A DNA stretch of 22,155 nt from JBKPIY01 sp046730475 (GCA_046730475.1 JBKPIY010000007.1:1-22155); one strand, 5' to 3'; positions 14,343 through 21,446 are shown, counted from the stretch's first letter. Made by a program: numbers and translations. Notes: generated from the sequence alone by a model not told the origin.

Positions 14343-14921
14343 TCAGCCCGCAAGCGAGAGGTCCCCGCGGACCGTCCAAACGCCGACCCCGCCGGCGCTC
14401 TTGAAGCGAACCTCACCGGTTCCCTCCGCGCCGCTGAACGTTCCCGAGCTGGCACTGCCGTCGATCGTGTAGCTCAGCCGTGCCCGGCCGGGGTGCCCAT
14501 AGCTCGAGGGCCCCGCCTGCGAGTCGGCGGAGCGGCCCGGCGGGCAGAATCTCCCCGCTTCGTCCAAGACGAGCTCCCCGATCCCGCTCACCGGGTCGAT
14601 CGCCTGCGTCCAGGTCACCGATAGGCACGGGCTGTCCGGGATCTCGTCGAAAGCCTCCTCGACGATCGTGATCGTCGCCTGGCCGTAGCCAACGAGGCGG
14701 CCGACGCCGCAGAATGCGTCCTCCGGACACGGCGCATTCGAGGCGGGATGCCCCTTTGGGAAGTGAACCTTGAACGTGCCGTCGAGTCCATCCGGCGCCG
14801 CCGCCGATCCCCCCGCCCACACGAGCAACGCCAGGGCCGCACCGGCCAGCGCGAGCACCGCGCCAACCCCGCGCCCGCTCCCGTCAAACTTGATCATGCC
14901 TCGCAACTTGTCTCCTCTCAT
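14343..14921 (-). CDS. Secreted beta-rich protein with four cysteines, function unknown
   Basis: 192 residues if started at ATG 14921; an in-frame ATG at 14897 gives 184 and is equally possible. There is an N-terminal signal peptide: a basic region, a hydrophobic core VGAVLALAGAALALLVWAGG, and a likely signal peptidase I site at SAAA/P. The mature part has alternating hydrophobic strands (FKVHFP, ATITIVEEAF, LSVTWTQAI, RLSYTIDG, GEVRFKS, GVWTVRGDLSL) and four cysteines in APC-PEDAFC, SPC and RFC, suggesting two disulphides in an extracytoplasmic beta domain. I do not recognise the family. It is divergent from the BTAD-propeller regulator (114-bp gap), so it may be one of its targets; that is inference from position only. 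Confidence 0.7.
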   Translation of the reverse strand: MRGDKLRGMIKFDGSGRGVGAVLALAGAALALLVWAGGSAAAPDGLDGTFKVHFPKGHPASNAPCPEDAFCGVGRLVGYGQATITIVEEAFDEIPDSPCLSVTWTQAIDPVSGIGELVLDEAGRFCPPGRSADSQAGPSSYGHPGRARLSYTIDGSASSGTFSGAEGTGEVRFKSAGGVGVWTVRGDLSLAG

Positions 14922-14959
14922 GGTGTGAACCGCGATCGTCCCGATTCGTCGTCTCGTGG

Positions 14960-14977
14960 GCGAGCGTTCCGCGAGGC
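14960..14977. repeat. Heptamer direct repeat with 11-bp period in the regulator/secreted-protein gap
   Basis: GCGAGCG (14960-14966), 4 bp TTCC, then GCGAGGC (14971-14977). SARP/BTAD regulators are known to bind 7-bp direct repeats spaced 11 bp start to start. The usual 8-bp distance to a -10 box is not met in either direction, so this is only a candidate site. Confidence 0.25.
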
Positions 14978-15035
14978 GGTCGACTCCCGGCATAGGAGCG
15001 GTAGACGCGTGATAGCGTCGGCTGGAGGCGCGGAT

Positions 15036-16808
15036 ATGGACTTTCGAATCCTCGGCCCGCTCGAGGTAGGCGCAGGGAACGGCTCGGTGCAACTTGGGGC
15101 GGCGAAGCAGCGGGCGGTTCTCGCCCTCCTTCTGCTCCGCGCGCGGGAGATCGTCTCGATGGAGCAGATCATCGACGAGCTGTGGGGGGACGACCCGCCC
15201 TCGAGCGCGGTGAAGCTGGTCCAGACGTACGTGTCTCGTCTCCGGAAGGCGCTCGCCGAGGGCAGTCGCGACGTGATCCTGACGCGGGCGCCGGGGTACG
15301 CGGTGAACGTCCAGCCGAGCGAGCTCGACGCCGATCGGTTCAAGCGGGCGATCGCGGATGCGCGCCGAGCTGCCTCGAGGGAACGCCCGGAGGAGGCGGC
15401 CGGGCTGTTCGCGGATGCTCTGGCCATGTGGCGAGGGCGCCCCGCGGAGGATGTGGTCCTCAACCGGAATGCGGGCGGCGAGATCGACCGGCTCGCGGAG
15501 TTGCGCGCGACGGCCCAGCTGGAGCGCCTTGCGGTCGAGCTCGACCTCGGGCGCCACGGCGCCGCGATCGGTGAACTCAAGTCGCGCGTGGCGGAGGACC
15601 CGTTCGCGGAGCGGCCGCGAGCGATGTTGATGCTCGCCCTTTACCGGGACGGACGGCAGGCGGAGAGCCTGGAGGCTTTCCGCGACGCGCGCAGGACGAT
15701 GGTCGAGGAGCTTGGCGTCGAGCCGGGGGCTGAGCTCCGGGAGCTTCACCGGAGGATCCTCGCCCAGGACGCCTCCCTGGAGCCTCCGCCACGGCCCGCA
15801 GCGGCCGAACCGCTCAGCGGCGCTGTCACCGATGCCAGGCCGGCGCGGAAGCGACCGAGGAGGAGGCTCGTCCTGGCGCTTTCCGCGGTCGCCGCGCTGG
15901 TCGGGGCCGCGGTCGCAATCCTTGCCACGGGCGGAAGCGGCGGGGCGCCTCAACTGAGGGCCAACCAGGTGGGGCTGATCGAATCCGGCGACGTCGGCCT
16001 CGCGAGGGCAGTCGCCGTCGGGCGCCGGCCCACCAGTGTCGCCGTGTCCCGCCAGAGCCTGTGGACGACGAACCTGGACGATCGCACCCTGTCCGAAATC
16101 GACCTGGGCAACCTGCACGCGGTCCGCTCGATCGGCACTCCCACGGCGCCCACCGCCGTTGTGGCCACCCCGGACGCCGCGTGGGTCGTGGAGGAGTTCG
16201 CCGATCGCGTCGAGCGGATCGACGCACGAACCGGAACCGCCGACGCGACGATCTCCGTGGGGACGAGTCCGGCGGCGGTCGCTGTCGGCTACCAGTCCGT
16301 CTGGGTGGCGAATCGAGGCGACGGCACGGTCTCTCGCATCGACCCCTCGACCCTGAAAGTGACGAGCGTGATCCAGGTGGGACGGGGGCCAAGCGGCATC
16401 GCGACCGGCGCCGATGGGGTCTGGGTGACGGAAGGACTTTCCAAGCGCGTGGTGCAGATCGATCCACGCTCCGAGTCGGTGACCAGGCGGATCGGGCTTC
16501 GCTACCAGCCCGGGGCCGTCGCCGTCGGGGGTGGTCGTGTCTGGGTCGTGCAGCCGTTCAACGATGCGATTTCGCGAATCAACCCCCAATCGGGGAGCGT
16601 GGACGCGACCGCCAACGTCGGCGACACGCCAGTGGCCGTCGCGGTCGCGGACGGGTGGGTCTGGGTGGCCGACAAGCTGGGCCGCGAGGTGCAGCGGATC
16701 GATCCCGCCACGGGGCAGCCCGATGCCGAGGTTCGGCTCGATGCGTATCCGAGCGGCCTCGCTCCTGGCGATGGGGGGGTCTGGGTAGCGGGGCAGGGCC
16801 TCGGTTGA
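15036..16808 (+). CDS. Membrane-tethered BTAD (AfsR/SARP-type) regulator with external seven-bladed beta-propeller
   Basis: 590 residues. Residues 1-95 are an OmpR/SARP-like winged helix (FRILGPLEVGAGNGSVQLGAAKQRAVLALLLL; YVSRLRKAL...LTRAPGYAV). Residues 96-245 are the BTAD helical domain (LDADRFKRAIADARRA...LMLALYRDGRQAESLEAFRDARRTMVEELGVEPGAEL). A Pro/Arg linker leads to one TM helix at 278-298. Residues 305-590 are YVTN/NHL-like repeats of about 40 residues with V-A-V...VWV...R-I-D. I count six full repeats, a leading half-repeat (NQVGLIESGDVGLARAVAVG) and a trailing half (YPSGLAPGDGGVWVAG), enough to close a seven-bladed ring. The arg-rich side of the helix puts DNA binding inside and the propeller outside, as in CadC/ToxR-like one-component systems. 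ATG 15036 has GGAGG 7 nt upstream. The stop is 9 bp from the convergent binding-protein gene. Confidence 0.9.
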   Translation: MDFRILGPLEVGAGNGSVQLGAAKQRAVLALLLLRAREIVSMEQIIDELWGDDPPSSAVKLVQTYVSRLRKALAEGSRDVILTRAPGYAVNVQPSELDADRFKRAIADARRAASRERPEEAAGLFADALAMWRGRPAEDVVLNRNAGGEIDRLAELRATAQLERLAVELDLGRHGAAIGELKSRVAEDPFAERPRAMLMLALYRDGRQAESLEAFRDARRTMVEELGVEPGAELRELHRRILAQDASLEPPPRPAAAEPLSGAVTDARPARKRPRRRLVLALSAVAALVGAAVAILATGGSGGAPQLRANQVGLIESGDVGLARAVAVGRRPTSVAVSRQSLWTTNLDDRTLSEIDLGNLHAVRSIGTPTAPTAVVATPDAAWVVEEFADRVERIDARTGTADATISVGTSPAAVAVGYQSVWVANRGDGTVSRIDPSTLKVTSVIQVGRGPSGIATGADGVWVTEGLSKRVVQIDPRSESVTRRIGLRYQPGAVAVGGGRVWVVQPFNDAISRINPQSGSVDATANVGDTPVAVAVADGWVWVADKLGREVQRIDPATGQPDAEVRLDAYPSGLAPGDGGVWVAGQGLG

Positions 16809-16817
16809 CCCCGCCAA

Positions 16818-18605
16818 TCAGCGTAGGGCGATGCGATCGAGCGCGGGCAGGGGGGTTCCGGAGGACTGATCCCATGAGAACTGTGCCACCCGCGGGCCGG
16901 CCAGCTCGATATTCCGTGGAAAGTCGTACGGCACCCACGGCACCACGCGCTGGGTGAGCACCATGTCGGCCTCCGCCCAACAGGAGAAGGCGTCGCCGCC
17001 AACCTCCCGATTGCACTGAGAGATCCTCGTGTCGATGCTCGGGACCGCGGCGTTCGGGTAACCGAGACGCCTCAGCTCCGCACGTGGTGCGCCCACCAGC
17101 GACGGGTTGCCGGATCCGGACCGAAAGCTGGGCCCGTAGAAGAGCGGCTCGAAGTACGCGGAGGCGCTCGCGTAGTCCGCAACCCACGCGATCGGTATGA
17201 GCAACGGGATCTTCGGGAGACGCGCGATCACCCGACCGAAGAACGTGCTCGGGTCGTAGGCGCGCATGTGCAGGTGGATCCCGATCGCGGCCAGATTCCT
17301 TGCGACCACCGCCGCCTGTCGTCGGTAGACGGGCTCGGTGCGGGTCGCCGTCATCACGTCGGCGCAGGCGTTCGCGTCGCAGATGCCGTCGCCATCGCCG
17401 TCGTACCGGGACCTGGCCATCTCCAGCCTTGCGCGACGGAGATTCCCCTTCTCGTCGCGCGTGGCGTACGGGTCGTAGTCGAGGAGGAGATCGTTCTCGA
17501 GCGCATCCGGAACGACATGGGTGGCCGGCCGTCCGGTAGCGAGCGGGTCCGCCTTCAAGAGTGCCGCCTTGTCGATCGCCAAGTTGGCGGCGCGGCGCAC
17601 GTGCACGTCATCGAACGGAGGAAGCGCGACGTTCATGCTCACCGCCCGCGCTGCGGCGCCGCCCTCGGCGAACACCCGCCGGCGAAGCCTGGGCGTGGCC
17701 AGATACCGTCGCACCGCGCCCGCGGGCGCAGCGGCTTCCGGGCTCGCGCTGGAGAACAACGGGAGGTCGAGCCGGCTTGCGTCCAGCCGCTCCACCAGCT
17801 GGCGCGGGTCGGCGAAAGTCCTCACGGAGATTCGGTCCGGGTAGGCGGGACGCAGGGTTTCCGTGGTCGGGTCCCACGCTGGGTTCCGTACGAGCAGCAG
17901 GCGCCGGTGGGCTTCGTATCTGGCGATTCGGTATGGGCCTGTTGCGGGCAGCGCCCGAAGCCGGCCGTCCTTCGTGGTCGCGCCCGGGGGGATCGGCGCG
18001 GCGCCCGGAAGGGCCAGGCGGTTCCCGAGATCGCCCACCGGCTGGGTGAGGTGTACGACCAGCGTGCCGGGGTCGGGTGCCTCCAGCCCCGACACGCTGT
18101 CGGTTCGCCGCTCTGCGTAGTCGGCGGCTCCCTCGATCACGTCGAAGAACTGCGCCTGATACGAGGGCGGCAGGAACCGAAGCGTCCGCTCGATTCCCCG
18201 CACGATGTCCTGTGCCTGGACGGTTTGGTCGGCGTAGGGCGGCGCAAATCGGATCCCTGGCTTGAGATGGAAGGTCCAGGTTCGTCCGTTGCTGGACAGA
18301 ACCGGATCGCCGCTGGCGAGGTCGGGATGCAGCACCGCACCCCCGTCGGCTGTGCCAGTCCCTGGATAGGAGAGGAGGGTGCGCAGCAGGCAGCACCGAA
18401 ACAGCTCGACCGTCAGCGTGTTGAGCCCCGAGCCAGGGTCAAGCCAGCGCGGCCCCTCGAAGGCAGGAGAAATGCCCACCCGAAGCTTGCCGCCGCGCAA
18501 GGAGGGATCGAATCGCGGCTGCTCGTTGGTTCCGCTCCCTCCGCACCCGGCGACCAGGATCGCGATCAGGGCAAGGGGCGCGCACGCCCAGGATCTCGAG
18601 GACAC
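16818..18605 (-). CDS. Family-5 ABC solute-binding lipoprotein (oligopeptide/nickel-type)
   Basis: 595 residues from GTG 18605. A lipoprotein signal peptide with lipobox LVAGC (Cys21) anchors it outside. Family-5 blocks are present: GGKLRVGISPAFEGPRWLDPG, LHPDLASGDPVLSSNGRTWTFHLKPGIRFAPP, ATGPYRIARY...LLLVRNPAWD, VRRAANLAIDKAALL, and the C-terminal WVADYASASAYFEPLFYG. An insertion at 402-410 (DGDGDGICD) has the spacing of a calcium loop. The start is supported by AGGA 7 nt upstream and by the signal peptide; a longer ORF from 18695 gives a nonsensical N-terminus. No OppB/C/D/F genes are near, so import is not evident. It converges on the propeller regulator, and such domains occur fused to BTAD regulators in related organisms (recollection, not checked here). 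A sensory role is plausible. Confidence 0.88.
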   Translation of the reverse strand: MSSRSWACAPLALIAILVAGCGGSGTNEQPRFDPSLRGGKLRVGISPAFEGPRWLDPGSGLNTLTVELFRCCLLRTLLSYPGTGTADGGAVLHPDLASGDPVLSSNGRTWTFHLKPGIRFAPPYADQTVQAQDIVRGIERTLRFLPPSYQAQFFDVIEGAADYAERRTDSVSGLEAPDPGTLVVHLTQPVGDLGNRLALPGAAPIPPGATTKDGRLRALPATGPYRIARYEAHRRLLLVRNPAWDPTTETLRPAYPDRISVRTFADPRQLVERLDASRLDLPLFSSASPEAAAPAGAVRRYLATPRLRRRVFAEGGAAARAVSMNVALPPFDDVHVRRAANLAIDKAALLKADPLATGRPATHVVPDALENDLLLDYDPYATRDEKGNLRRARLEMARSRYDGDGDGICDANACADVMTATRTEPVYRRQAAVVARNLAAIGIHLHMRAYDPSTFFGRVIARLPKIPLLIPIAWVADYASASAYFEPLFYGPSFRSGSGNPSLVGAPRAELRRLGYPNAAVPSIDTRISQCNREVGGDAFSCWAEADMVLTQRVVPWVPYDFPRNIELAGPRVAQFSWDQSSGTPLPALDRIALR

Positions 18606-18707
18606 GATGCAATCCTGCCCGATCGCGGTCGAGCCCCGGTAGACGACGGGTCTGAACGCGGGCGACGAAGGCGACGCTCCCCCACGGCGAAGCAACCGCC
18701 GGGCTCG

Positions 18708-19160
18708 CTAGTCCGAGACGTCGGCTGAAGCAGCGCAGCTGCGGCAGAGGCCGCTGACCACCACCTGGGAGCGGTCCGGCTCGAAGCCCGCCGCGCGAGC
18801 GGAGCGCTCGAGCCGCCCGAGGTCGACCGGGGCCTCGATGTCCTCGACCTTGCCGCACCGGCGGCAGACCAGGTGGTGATGGTCCTCGGCCCGGGTGTCC
18901 CAGCGCAGGGTGCCGCTGCCGTCCTGGACGCGGCGAACGACGCCGAGGCTCTCGAACAGCTCGAGGGTCGAGTAGACGGTGGGGAGGGAGACCCCGGGGA
19001 GGATCTCGCCGGCCTCGGCGAGGAGCTCCTCCGCGGTCACGTGCCGGTCGCGCTCGCGCAGGAGCCGGTGCATCACCAGCCGCTGGGAGGTCGCCCGCAG
19101 CCCGCGGTCGCGAAGCGCCGCGGCGAGCTCCGCGTCGGTTGTCGGTGTGATCGTCGTCAT
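18708..19160 (-). CDS. Fur-family metal-responsive repressor
   Basis: 150 residues. N-terminal winged helix: LRDRGLRATSQRLVMHRLL, then HVTAEELLAEAGEILPGVSLPTVYSTLELFESLGVV. The C-terminal dimerisation domain has HHHLVCRRCGKVEDI (His94-96, Cys99, Cys102) and LCRSC (Cys139, Cys142), giving the two CxxC pairs of the structural zinc site. Whether it senses Fe, Zn, Mn or peroxide (PerR) cannot be settled by reading. The ATG at 19160 has GAGG 6 nt upstream. It is divergent from a VIT/CCC1-like transporter, and a palindrome lies between them, implying that it controls that gene and probably itself. Confidence 0.92.
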   Translation of the reverse strand: MTTITPTTDAELAAALRDRGLRATSQRLVMHRLLRERDRHVTAEELLAEAGEILPGVSLPTVYSTLELFESLGVVRRVQDGSGTLRWDTRAEDHHHLVCRRCGKVEDIEAPVDLGRLERSARAAGFEPDRSQVVVSGLCRSCAASADVSD

Positions 19161-19188
19161 CCCGTACCTCGGAGTGTACTCAGGCTGC

Positions 19189-19204
19189 CCTAACTCTAGT
19201 TAGG
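19189..19204. promoter_or_regulatory. Palindrome in the fur/VIT intergenic region, candidate operator
   Basis: CCTAACT (19189-19195), CT, AGTTAGG (19198-19204): perfect 7-bp arms, 2-bp spacer. It lies next to the likely fur promoter (TACACT on the minus strand, 12 nt before the ATG) and about 33 bp upstream of the VIT -10 box. It is not a textbook Fur box, but it has the 7-n-7 form of the family's sites. Confidence 0.5.
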
Positions 19205-19236
19205 CATTCCTTATTTTAATAGGTTTGCGACTACGC

Positions 19237-19242
19237 TACGAT
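19237..19242 (+). promoter_or_regulatory. Putative -10 box (TACGAT) for leaderless VIT-family gene
   Basis: TACGAT, 7 nt, then ATG at 19250; there is no Shine-Dalgarno sequence. Confidence 0.5.
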
Positions 19243-19249
19243 CTAGAGC

Positions 19250-19747
19250 ATGGAGGCGTTGATCGCGAGGCTCACCGGGACCGACGAGCGGCGGTTCGTC
19301 CTCCAGCGCCTGCAGCCGGCCCTGATCGGGCTGATCGACGGGACGATCTCGACCCTGGCGCCGATCTTCGCCACCGCGTTCCTCGCCGGCTCCCACGCCG
19401 CCCTCCTGGTCGGGCTGGCGACCGCGCTCGGCGCCGCGATCAGCATGGGGCTCTCCGAGGGCCTCTCCGACGACGGCTCGGTCACCGGCCGCGGCGACGC
19501 GGCCTCGCGCGGGGTGGTCACCGGCGGCGCCACCTTCGTCGGCGGCAGCTTCCACGCCCTCCCCTTCATCATCTCCGACCTCGGCACCGCCCTCGCGGTC
19601 GCCTACGTGACCGTGGCCGGCGAGCTGTTCCTGATCTCCTGGATCCGGAAGCGGTTCATGGAGGTCTCGCTTCGGAGCTCCCTCCTCCAGGTGAGCCTGG
19701 GCGGCGTGATCGTCGCCGGCGTCGGGGTCGCGATCGGCCACGCCTGA
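19250..19747 (+). CDS. VIT1/CCC1-family membrane protein, probable Fe2+/Mn2+ transporter
   Basis: 165 residues with about five hydrophobic segments. The first helix carries the family signature ALIGLIDGTISTLAPIFATAF (family pattern G-x-x-D-G-x-x-S), and the second is LLVGLATALGAAISMGLSEGLSDDG, where VIT proteins have MGxGEYLS-like acidic residues. Known members move Fe2+ or Mn2+ out of the cytosol. The long cytoplasmic metal-binding helical domain of plant VIT1 is missing and the protein is shorter than typical (about 230), so it may function as an oligomer or differ in mechanism. Divergent position with a Fur-family gene suggests induction under metal excess. Confidence 0.82.
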   Translation: MEALIARLTGTDERRFVLQRLQPALIGLIDGTISTLAPIFATAFLAGSHAALLVGLATALGAAISMGLSEGLSDDGSVTGRGDAASRGVVTGGATFVGGSFHALPFIISDLGTALAVAYVTVAGELFLISWIRKRFMEVSLRSSLLQVSLGGVIVAGVGVAIGHA

Positions 19748-19769
19748 TCGTCGTCCGATCAAATTCACC

Positions 19770-19817
19770 GCTCCCGTGGCGGTTGGGAGCCAGCCCTGGA
19801 CGGCCCCCTAGCCGTCC
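19770..19817. terminator. Two hairpins between convergent VIT and mmsA genes
   Basis: First stem GCTCCC (19770-19775)/GGGAGC (19785-19790). Second stem GGACGGC (19798-19804)/GCCGTCC (19811-19817), loop CCCCTA, which can be extended by CCT/AGG across a 2-nt bulge. The region separates two converging stops and could end transcription both ways; there is no T-run. Confidence 0.5.
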
Positions 19818-19842
19818 CCAGGCTTCCCCCTTCCCCCCTAAG

Positions 19843-21309
19843 TCACCACCAACGCGATGTGAGCACCTTCTTGCGGGTGTAGAAGTCCACGGCGTCGGTG
19901 CCGTTGGCGTGGAGGTCGCCGTCGCAGGAGTCCTTCCAGCCCGCGAACGGGAACCAGGCGACCGGCGCCGGGACGCCGACGTTGACTCCGATCATCCCCG
20001 CCTCGATCCCGTAGCGATAGGCGCGGGCCGCCTCGCCGGAGGAGGTGAAGATGGCGCCGGCGTTGCCGTAGCGCGAGCCGTTGGCGAACCTGAGGGCGGC
20101 GTCGAGGTCGGGCGCCCGGACGACCGTGAGCACCGGCCCGAACACCTCCTCGCGCGCCAGCTCGGACTCGTGGTCGTCGGTCTCGACGATGGTGGGGCCG
20201 AGGTAGGTCCCGGCCTCGCCGCCGCCGAGCCGTCCGTCGAGCGCCACCCGGGCGCCGGCTGCCTCGGCCGCTGCGATCGCCGCCTCGGCGCGCTCGCGCG
20301 CCTCCGGCGCGACCATCGGGCAAACGTCGGTGTCGGGGCCGGCGCCGGGGCCGGTGACGAGCTCGCTCGCCGCCGCGGCGAGCGCGTCGCGGACCTCGTC
20401 CTGGCGGGCGGAATCGCCGACCGCGACCAGGACCGAGCCGGCGAGGCAGCGCTGGCCGGCGGCGCCGAAGGCCGACCCGAGGATCGCGGGAACCGCCTTG
20501 TCGAGGTCGGCGTCCGGCATCACCACCAGCGAGTTCTTGGCGCCGCCGAGCGCCTGCACCCGCTTGCCGGTCTCCGCCGAGCGGGTAGCGATCAGGCGGG
20601 CGGTGCTGGCCTGGCCGACGAAGCTGACTGCGTCCACTCCGGGGTGCGCGAGGATCGCCTCGACCGCGTCCCGGCCCCCGTGGACGAGGTTGACGACCCC
20701 GGCCGGGATCTGCTCGATCTCGTCGATCAGCTCGACGATCCGCGCCGACGGGCGCGGGTCGCGCTCGGAGGGCTTGAGGATGAAGGCGTTGCCGCAGGCG
20801 ATCGCGTAGGGCAGGAACCAGAGCGGGATCATCGCCGGGAAGTTGAACGGGGTGATCCCGGCGACCACGCCGACCGGCTGGCGCACAAGCTCGACGTCGA
20901 GGCCCGAGGCGACGCCCTCGAGGGTCTCGCCCTTGAGCAGGTGGGGGATCGCCGCCGCGGACTCGACCGACTCGATCCCGCGCCCGACCTCGCCGGCGGA
21001 ATCGGCGAGGGTCTTCCCCATGTCGGCGGTGACCAGGGCGGCGAGCTCGCCGCGATTGGCGACCAGCGCGTCGCGGAGGGCGAGCAGCGCCCGGGCCCGC
21101 TCCTGCGGGGGCACCGCGCGCCACCCCGGCTGGGCCTCGCGGGCACGCCGGACCGCCTGGTCGACGTCCTCGCGCCCCGAGAGGGGGACGTAGGCGGCGA
21201 GCTCGCCGTTGGCGGGATCGCGGTCCTCGAGGGTCGCGTCGACGGCCGCCTCGACCCACTCCCCACCGATGTAGTTTCGAAGCGTCGCTGCTTCGGTCGC
21301 GGTCGCCAT
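19843..21309 (-). CDS. mmsA: Methylmalonate-semialdehyde dehydrogenase (CoA-acylating)
   Basis: 488 residues, full length. This ALDH-superfamily enzyme converts (methyl)malonate semialdehyde, CoA and NAD+ to propionyl- or acetyl-CoA, NADH and CO2, in valine, thymine, beta-alanine or inositol breakdown. Diagnostic features are GITPFNFPAMIPLWF (151-165), VQALGGAKN (251-259), where the general-base Glu of ordinary ALDHs is absent as in CoA-dependent members, catalytic Cys288 in GAAGQRCLAG, and the C-terminal WKDSxxGDLHANGTDAVDFYTRKKVLTSRW block typical of MmsA/IolA. The variant WKDSCDGDLH has CD where SFFGD is common. ATG 21309 lies 7 nt after a TACGCT box with no Shine-Dalgarno sequence. No other valine or inositol genes are adjacent, so the pathway cannot be fixed. 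Confidence 0.93.
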   Translation of the reverse strand: MATATEAATLRNYIGGEWVEAAVDATLEDRDPANGELAAYVPLSGREDVDQAVRRAREAQPGWRAVPPQERARALLALRDALVANRGELAALVTADMGKTLADSAGEVGRGIESVESAAAIPHLLKGETLEGVASGLDVELVRQPVGVVAGITPFNFPAMIPLWFLPYAIACGNAFILKPSERDPRPSARIVELIDEIEQIPAGVVNLVHGGRDAVEAILAHPGVDAVSFVGQASTARLIATRSAETGKRVQALGGAKNSLVVMPDADLDKAVPAILGSAFGAAGQRCLAGSVLVAVGDSARQDEVRDALAAAASELVTGPGAGPDTDVCPMVAPEARERAEAAIAAAEAAGARVALDGRLGGGEAGTYLGPTIVETDDHESELAREEVFGPVLTVVRAPDLDAALRFANGSRYGNAGAIFTSSGEAARAYRYGIEAGMIGVNVGVPAPVAWFPFAGWKDSCDGDLHANGTDAVDFYTRKKVLTSRWW

Positions 21310-21316
21310 CCCCGCC

Positions 21317-21339
21317 AGCGTACCGCCGGACCGCGGTCC
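21317..21339 (-). promoter_or_regulatory. mmsA promoter: -10 box TACGCT with upstream 12-bp palindrome
   Basis: TACGCT (21317-21322, minus strand) lies 7 nt before the ATG. Five bases further upstream is the perfect palindrome GGACCGCGGTCC (21328-21339), placed where a repressor would cover the spacer/-35 region. Confidence 0.45.
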
Positions 21340-21416
21340 CGGACGATCATCCCAGCGGTTTGGACGCCGCGGCCAATCCGTCGCCCCGGTCTCTCCGATC
21401 CGGCTATCCCACTCCC

Positions 21417-21446
21417 TTGACAGGTGACCAAAAGGTCACGTATGAT
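21417..21446 (+). promoter_or_regulatory. Near-consensus arsR promoter with operator in the spacer
   Basis: -35 TTGACA (21417-21422), 18-bp spacer, -10 TATGAT (21441-21446), then 6 nt to the ATG. The spacer holds the perfect inverted repeat GTGACC (21424-21429)-AAAA-GGTCAC (21434-21439). An ArsR dimer bound there would block RNA polymerase, so autorepression is expected. Confidence 0.8.

Noticed and set aside
14343..16817. An 824-codon open reading frame on the minus strand covering the BTAD-propeller gene
   Set aside because: It is a GC-rich shadow. Only its last part (from 14921 or 14897) has a signal peptide and protein-like content; the plus strand over the rest encodes clear BTAD and propeller domains.
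18606..18707. Dedicated promoter or small RNA upstream of the binding-protein gene
   Set aside because: Only a weak TCTACC-like element is visible and no conserved structure can be argued by eye.
19225..21420. 731-codon plus-strand open frame across VIT and mmsA
   Set aside because: Composition is typical of antisense GC3 shadows, and it crosses two convergent real genes and their terminator region.
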